Shown here piece by piece: positions 13,851 to 17,762 of a stretch of 17,762 nucleotides of DNA. Made by a program: the position numbers and the translations under genes. Position 1 is the stretch's first letter, and the number at the start of each line of letters is the position of its first letter. The notes under the pieces are model-generated. The model had not been told where the DNA came from. It searched no databases and worked only from the letters and a program-made list of their open reading frames with translations. Location: assembly GCA_964368875.1 (NCBI GenBank), contig CAYJDG010000043.1, positions 1-17,762 on the forward strand, in the 5' to 3' direction. This DNA is from CAYJDG01 sp964368875 (GTDB lineage: Bacteria; Pseudomonadota; Alphaproteobacteria; Micavibrionales; Micavibrionaceae).

Positions 13851-14447
13851 ATGAATAACACACGCTTTTTGATTATCATGCGCCATGCCGAGGCCAAAGA
13901 CGGGCTTCCGCATGAGGATAAAGCCCGCCTGCTGACCCGGTATGGCCATAGTCAGGCCCAATCCTGCGGCAGGGAATTGCGGGCGGCGGGGTATATCCCT
14001 GAGGTGATCATTCGCTCAGATGCCAAACGCATTGAGCAGACCAGCGAGGAGCTGCAGACGCAGTGGGGCGCACCCCCTCAAGTCATCGTCGATTCGCGTC
14101 TCTATACGCCGTTGCAGGGGCTTACCGATGATAATCTTCTCCACTTTTACAGCCGGGTCGCCGATCAGGCGGATAACGCGGCCACAACTCTGATGATTCT
14201 GGGTCACAACCCGACCATTGCACACGTCGCAGGTCTACTCAGCCGGGGCATGCCCGACCAGCTGGCCACAGGCTACCCAAGCGCGACAGCCTGCGTTTTC
14301 AGCTCAAGCGCGCAGACATGGTATGAGGTCAGTCCCGCCAATTCGCGACTTGATCTGATCGTACATGGCGGAGAAAAAGTATTCGGGCCTAGGCATCTTC
14401 ACCGGGTGAATCGTCCCGAAGGACATCCTTCACCAGAGGCAAAGTAA
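13851..14447 (+). CDS. sixA: SixA-like histidine phosphatase
   Basis: A histidine phosphatase superfamily protein of 198 residues. The catalytic motif is RHAEA with R11 and H12 (the phospho-accepting His), followed by RLLTRYGHSQA, the SixA-type SDAKRIEQTSE (56-66), and the second catalytic His119 in LGHNPTIAHVAGLL. E. coli SixA is a phosphohistidine phosphatase acting on phosphotransfer proteins (ArcB Hpt and, more clearly, the nitrogen PTS); the substrate here is unknown. The protein is somewhat longer than the 161-residue E. coli form. The start is ATG 13851, giving MNNTRFLIIMRH; a GTG at 13788 would add 21 residues inside the probable promoter. Its last 59 bases overlap the end of hdaA on the other strand. 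Confidence 0.85.
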   Translation: MNNTRFLIIMRHAEAKDGLPHEDKARLLTRYGHSQAQSCGRELRAAGYIPEVIIRSDAKRIEQTSEELQTQWGAPPQVIVDSRLYTPLQGLTDDNLLHFYSRVADQADNAATTLMILGHNPTIAHVAGLLSRGMPDQLATGYPSATACVFSSSAQTWYEVSPANSRLDLIVHGGEKVFGPRHLHRVNRPEGHPSPEAK

Positions 14448-15090
14448 CGCCGCGTTTTTCAGCCGTCGCGCGGGCCGCGATTTCGGCAACGGTTCTTTCC
14501 ATCGCCTGCCATGACCGCTCCATGCGTCCGATGGCGTAGCGCGTCACTTTATCAGTAACGCTTAAGCCCCGGTCATGCAGCTGCTTGGCAAAAACATAAC
14601 TCAGCAAATCATCATCTGGCTGATTGATCTCGACCGCAGGCGAAGCCCGCAGCCGCGACGCGAGATCCTTCAAGACAAATTCCAGCTGTGCAGGCGGCAC
14701 CTGCGAGGTTAGTAACAAATGCTGGCCTGCCGCCTTAAAGGCATTATAGACATGAAAAAGCTTTTGCTCGGATGCTATATCACCAACCAGCTGATCGACG
14801 CGTTCAATTGCCAGCGGCTTCGCCTGCTCAATCAGGTCCTCGACCGCGGCCTGTTTAAATTCTTCCGGTGATAAAACCTTTGCCAGGGCGCGTTGCGCCC
14901 AAACGCAGGCGAGATGGCTTTTACCGCTTCCCCCTGCCCCGAATAGCGTCAGGGCCGGAAAGCCACCCCAGCCTTGCGGCCACGCATCAACCAGCGCAAC
15001 TGCGCTGCTGTTACTCGCTGTAATCAGGAAGTCTTCACGCCCGTAAGCGGGCCTGAATTGCAGATCGAGAGGAAGTTGCAGGGCGCTCAT
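14389..15090 (-). CDS. hdaA: DnaA regulatory inactivator HdaA
   Basis: HdaA/Hda is a DnaA-related AAA+ protein that, bound to the DNA-loaded sliding clamp, stimulates ATP hydrolysis by DnaA and prevents re-initiation of replication. The 233 residues start with the clamp-binding motif QLPLDL (5-10). Walker A is GAGGSGKSH (51-59). The Walker B region reads AIERVDQL, the divergent form seen in this family. LLLTSQVPP (sensor 1 area) and DLASRLRASP (arginine-finger helix) follow, and the C-terminal lid is present. It lacks the DnaA domain IV for DNA binding, as expected. The start codon overlaps the stop of perM by ATGA, so translation is coupled. The 3' end runs 59 bases into the sixA-like gene on the opposite strand. 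Confidence 0.92.
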   Translation of the reverse strand: MSALQLPLDLQFRPAYGREDFLITASNSSAVALVDAWPQGWGGFPALTLFGAGGSGKSHLACVWAQRALAKVLSPEEFKQAAVEDLIEQAKPLAIERVDQLVGDIASEQKLFHVYNAFKAAGQHLLLTSQVPPAQLEFVLKDLASRLRASPAVEINQPDDDLLSYVFAKQLHDRGLSVTDKVTRYAIGRMERSWQAMERTVAEIAARATAEKRGVTLPLVKDVLRDDSPGEDA

Positions 15091-16187
15091 TTCTTAGCCG
15101 TAGCACCGGTGGTCAGGTAATAGCGGCTATGGCGGTACTGCTCGATGGCAAAAGCAACCAGCACGCTGATAATCGCCGCAACCGGCACGGCAAGCACCAT
15201 CCCGAGCAAGCCGAGCAGTGAGCCACCGGCAAGCAAGGCGAAAATGATCCATAACGGATGCAAGCCGACGCTTTCGCCAATCAGCTTCGGCGTGATGAAG
15301 TTGCCTTCGATAAACTGTCCGACGAAGAAAATCCCGGCAATAATCCCGACATACACAAGGTCCCAGTCACTTTGTAATCCTGCGACTGTCACGCTGGTGA
15401 TCAGACCGATCGCCGATCCGACATAAGGAATGATCGACAACAGACCTGTTGCAAGGCCGATTACGAAGCCATAGTTCAGTCCGGCAATCGACAGCGCAAT
15501 CGCATACATACCGCCCAGAATAAAACACACCATGACCTGACCGCGAATAAACCCTGCGATCTTGACGTCGATTTTGGCAAGTAGTTCGCGCACGGTTGCT
15601 TCGAGGTGGCGCGGCACCAGTCCATAGACCCATGCCGTGATCGAAGGCCAGTCTTTCATCATAAAGAATGCGACAATCGGCATCAGGAACAGCGCCCCGA
15701 TAAAGCCCATCACTGCCTGACTAGTCACGGCAACGCCTGCCAGCACGCTACCCATGACGCTCTTGCCTGCGCCGAGCGTCTTGCCAAGATTGTCTTGGAC
15801 GGCTGTCTGGAGTTGTTCTTTGATTTCGGTGTTCTCACCAACGCCCATTTTAATTCGCAGAAGATCAAGGCGCGGTTCGACAATCGCCCACAGGCGGTCG
15901 GCATAGCCTGGAGCAGCCTCGATAAAGTCGCTTGCTTCGCGGATGAGGAGCGGCACGGTCAGGGCAAGCAAAATAGCGACCACGATTGTAAACGCGCCCA
16001 GAATCAGTAACACAGCAGTCCGGCGCTTGAGCGTCTTTTTGGTGATTTTTTCAACCAGCGGATTGAGCAGATAGGCGATCGTCGCGCCGAGCACGAACGG
16101 CAGCAATACATCTTTGAAGAGGATCAGAAGCCCGATGAACAGGATCAGGGCCGCGGTCCAGAAAATACTGCGTGAAACGATGGTCAT
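15087..16187 (-). CDS. perM: PerM/AI-2E family inner-membrane transporter
   Basis: A 366-residue integral membrane protein of the PerM/AI-2E (UPF0118) family, whose members include a proposed autoinducer-2 exporter and Na+/H+ antiporters; the substrate cannot be read from the sequence. About eight hydrophobic segments are visible: two at the N-terminus (8-44), one at 60-84, then a soluble stretch of about 70 residues, a segment at 157-178, and a C-terminal bundle (210-345). The family landmarks FVLGATIAYLLNPLV, LLSIIPYVGSAIG, FIEGNFITPKLIGESVGLHPLWIIFALLAGG and LAVPVAAI are present. It lies 12 bases after the DUF2066 gene and overlaps hdaA by four bases. A DUF2066-perM-hdaA block next to purM is, as I recall, common in alphaproteobacteria. 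Confidence 0.92.
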   Translation of the reverse strand: MTIVSRSIFWTAALILFIGLLILFKDVLLPFVLGATIAYLLNPLVEKITKKTLKRRTAVLLILGAFTIVVAILLALTVPLLIREASDFIEAAPGYADRLWAIVEPRLDLLRIKMGVGENTEIKEQLQTAVQDNLGKTLGAGKSVMGSVLAGVAVTSQAVMGFIGALFLMPIVAFFMMKDWPSITAWVYGLVPRHLEATVRELLAKIDVKIAGFIRGQVMVCFILGGMYAIALSIAGLNYGFVIGLATGLLSIIPYVGSAIGLITSVTVAGLQSDWDLVYVGIIAGIFFVGQFIEGNFITPKLIGESVGLHPLWIIFALLAGGSLLGLLGMVLAVPVAAIISVLVAFAIEQYRHSRYYLTTGATAKK

Positions 16188-16199
16188 GCGTGTCTCAAT

Positions 16200-17402
16200 C
16201 TAACGGTAAAACGGGGTGGAGGTCGGGGAGCGGCGCATCAGCTGATAATTTCCTGCACCAGTTCCGTTGATTGAGAGGCCCTTGGCACCAAGACCATTGC
16301 TGAGCGATGGCCAGTCGGCGTAGCTAAGATCAACCACAGCCTCATTGGATTTCAGCGTCACGATCTTGACCCCGGTCAGGGCCGGCACGGTGTTGAGGCT
16401 GCGGCGCAGCTCCAGCCATTCAGCCAGATTGGTAAAGCGTGTTTGCACACGCACCTGACCCGACATCGGACGATAGGGTTTAGCCGGTTCAGGCACAGCC
16501 GCAGCTTCATTTGCAGCCACGTCGCTAACGGTCGGGTCAAGCGACTCGTCGGTCACGATGGTTTCAAGCTTCCAGTTGCCGCTTAAGACTTCTTTGCTTT
16601 GGACGATGGCCTTGTTCAGCAAGTCTCCGAGCGTCTTGGAGGAGCCAACTTCGATTTGCAAGGATTTGAGCAACTCAGGCGGTTTGCGATCCGTGCGGTA
16701 GATGTCGATCACCACCGGATATTTGTCACCCTGTGTAAAGCGTGCGACCAGAATAACGGCATCACGGGCTTCATAACGCGTGAGGATGCGTTTCAGACCG
16801 GCGCGGTTATAAGTTGTGACCTGATTGTCTTTGATGTCCATGATGTCGGATACATCACCGAGCGGCAGCACCAGCGCGGGGTTGCCTTCAAGCTCGGTAT
16901 GCTGCCACGCGAGCAGCCAAGGATTCTTCCGGGGGTCCCAGAGGACCGCAGGGCCAGTACCAATCTGAAAGAATGGCAGCACCATCAATGCGGCGCGGCG
17001 CGTCGGGAGTTCGGAGGCGGCATCGGTGTATACCGGCCCATGGTTGAAGAATCGGTTGGCGACGCTTGCCTTGAAGCGGAAGGTGTAAATACCGACGTAC
17101 CGTTTGGTAGAGAGTTGTTCGCTCTGCACTTCGAAGTCCTGCACCATCCCGGCAATCGTTTTTGCGTCAGGCGGGGTGAACCCGGTCAGTTGGTCGGGCG
17201 ACAGGTACCGCGTTGCAAGTTTCAGGAAGGCAGTTTTCTGTGCTTCACCAAAAGCCTTGTCGCGGGCTTTCACAGCGGATTCAGACAGAATATCCACTTT
17301 TACGTCACGGACGATGTAGGCTTCTTCAGAGGCCTGTGCGGAAGCCGCCCAAGGGATCAAAAAACCTAATAGCAATAAGAAGGTTAGGACTGTACGGGCC
17401 AT
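16200..17402 (-). CDS. Exported DUF2066 family protein
   Basis: A 400-residue exported protein of unknown function matching the DUF2066 family pattern: an N-terminal domain beginning YIVRDVKVDILSESAVKARDKA with repeated Ala-rich helix KTAFLKLATRYL, then YVGIYTFRFKASVANRFF, and a C-terminal half with a Pro/Ala-rich linker (EAAAVPEPAKPY). A Sec signal peptide is clear: MARTV, then the run LTFLLLLGFLIPWAA, then cleavage near SAQA. No lipobox cysteine is seen, so it is likely periplasmic. I chose ATG 17402; a TTG at 17477 would add 25 residues, overlap the purM start on the other strand and bury the signal peptide. It is the first gene of the operon with perM and hdaA and sits 66 bases from divergent purM. 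No function is claimed. Confidence 0.85.
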   Translation of the reverse strand: MARTVLTFLLLLGFLIPWAASAQASEEAYIVRDVKVDILSESAVKARDKAFGEAQKTAFLKLATRYLSPDQLTGFTPPDAKTIAGMVQDFEVQSEQLSTKRYVGIYTFRFKASVANRFFNHGPVYTDAASELPTRRAALMVLPFFQIGTGPAVLWDPRKNPWLLAWQHTELEGNPALVLPLGDVSDIMDIKDNQVTTYNRAGLKRILTRYEARDAVILVARFTQGDKYPVVIDIYRTDRKPPELLKSLQIEVGSSKTLGDLLNKAIVQSKEVLSGNWKLETIVTDESLDPTVSDVAANEAAAVPEPAKPYRPMSGQVRVQTRFTNLAEWLELRRSLNTVPALTGVKIVTLKSNEAVVDLSYADWPSLSNGLGAKGLSINGTGAGNYQLMRRSPTSTPFYR

Positions 17403-17439
17403 CACAAAACGTCTAAAAGAGGGTGAAATTATGCCCTGA

Positions 17440-17468
17440 TTTATAGCTGAGAAAGGCCTGTTCTCCAA
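17440..17468 (-). promoter_or_regulatory. Predicted promoter of the DUF2066-perM-hdaA operon
   Basis: On the minus strand TTGGAG (17468-17463) is followed after 17 bases by TATAAA (17445-17440). Transcription would begin near 17433, leaving a leader of about 31 bases before the ATG at 17402. The -35 directly abuts the purM ATG at 17469, so the purM promoter must share this short gap. A small hairpin, GAGAA 17449-17453 and TTCTC 17461-17465, lies within it. Confidence 0.5.
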
Positions 17469-17762
17469 ATGAAACAAAGCGCTTACAAAGATGCCGGTGT
17501 TGATATCGATGCGGGGGATGCCCTCGTCGACCGGATCAAGCCTTTGGCGAAGGCCACCAACCGTCCCGGCAATATGGGCGGACTGGGCGGCTTCGGGGCC
17601 TTTTTCGATGTCAAAGCCGCAGGTTTCAAGGACCCGGTGATCGTTTCCTCAACCGACGGTGTCGGCACCAAGCTGAAAATTGCCATCGAAACCAATTCCC
17701 ACGCAACCATCGGCATCGACCTCGTTGCCATGTGCGTCAACGATATTCTCGTTCAAGGGGCC
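17469..17762 (+). CDS. purM: Phosphoribosylformylglycinamidine cyclo-ligase (AIR synthetase), N-terminal part
   Basis: PurM closes the imidazole ring in purine biosynthesis, turning FGAM plus ATP into AIR. The 98 codons in the window start MKQSAYKDAGVDIDAGDALVDRIK, the characteristic opening, and continue with GGFGAFFDVK, VIVSSTDGVGTKLKIA and IGIDLVAMCVNDILVQGA, the ATP-binding glycine-rich and conserved metal-site region of the PurM/PurL family. The gene runs off the window edge. It is divergent from the DUF2066 operon with a 66-base gap. An AAAGG at 17452-17456 is a distant candidate ribosome site. Identity is secure. Confidence 0.96.
   Translation, partial: MKQSAYKDAGVDIDAGDALVDRIKPLAKATNRPGNMGGLGGFGAFFDVKAAGFKDPVIVSSTDGVGTKLKIAIETNSHATIGIDLVAMCVNDILVQGA

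Overview
This window looks like a piece of an alphaproteobacterial chromosome of moderate GC content. The evidence is the pair divK-pleD, an HdaA-type DnaA inactivator, a DUF1849/EipB-type periplasmic protein, a perfect CtrA-type box (TTAA-N7-TTAA) and housekeeping genes in orders I associate with that class. A member of Micavibrionales or a Rhodospirillales-like lineage is possible, but the sequence alone does not settle it. I see no transposase, integrase, CRISPR array, tRNA or rRNA. The window holds 19 genes or gene ends plus one small broken ORF.

Layout. 1-1143 (+): the 3' end of rnr (RNase R), then rpmG with its own promoter and a twin-hairpin terminator. 1164-3928 (-): a tight operon eipB-like, divK, pleD, convergent with rpmG. 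4162-5997 (+): two stand-alone GGDEF diguanylate cyclase genes, the first behind a good sigma-54 promoter, the second behind a perfect CtrA box. 6104-9389 (+): rnd (RNase D), then a mannose-6-phosphate-isomerase-type cupin and pgi from a near-consensus sigma-70 promoter. 9468-13663 (-): a sugar or polyol operon of two tandem long-chain mannitol-dehydrogenase-family genes, a 53-codon remnant starting with the HAD phosphatase motif I, and a ribokinase-type PfkB kinase. 13851-14447 (+): a SixA-like histidine phosphatase whose end overlaps hdaA. 14389-17402 (-): the operon DUF2066 protein, PerM/AI-2E membrane protein, hdaA. 17469-17762 (+): the start of purM.

How the genes fit together. The left third is a cell-cycle and cyclic-di-GMP module: DivK and PleD are phosphorelay outputs, and three GGDEF proteins, each with an intact active-site motif and an intact RxxD inhibitory site, appear to be under three different controls (PleD phosphorylation, sigma-54, CtrA). 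HdaA on the right adds replication control. The middle is central sugar metabolism around fructose 6-phosphate: the dehydrogenases would yield ketoses, the PfkB kinase would phosphorylate a sugar, and the cupin and Pgi would interconvert mannose-6-P, fructose-6-P and glucose-6-P. That pathway is inference; no transporter or sugar regulator is present here.

I found no clear case of a wholly new system. The points most worth checking are the CtrA- and sigma-54-linked cyclase pair, the placement of an EipB-type envelope gene at the head of divK-pleD, and the HAD remnant inside the polyol operon.
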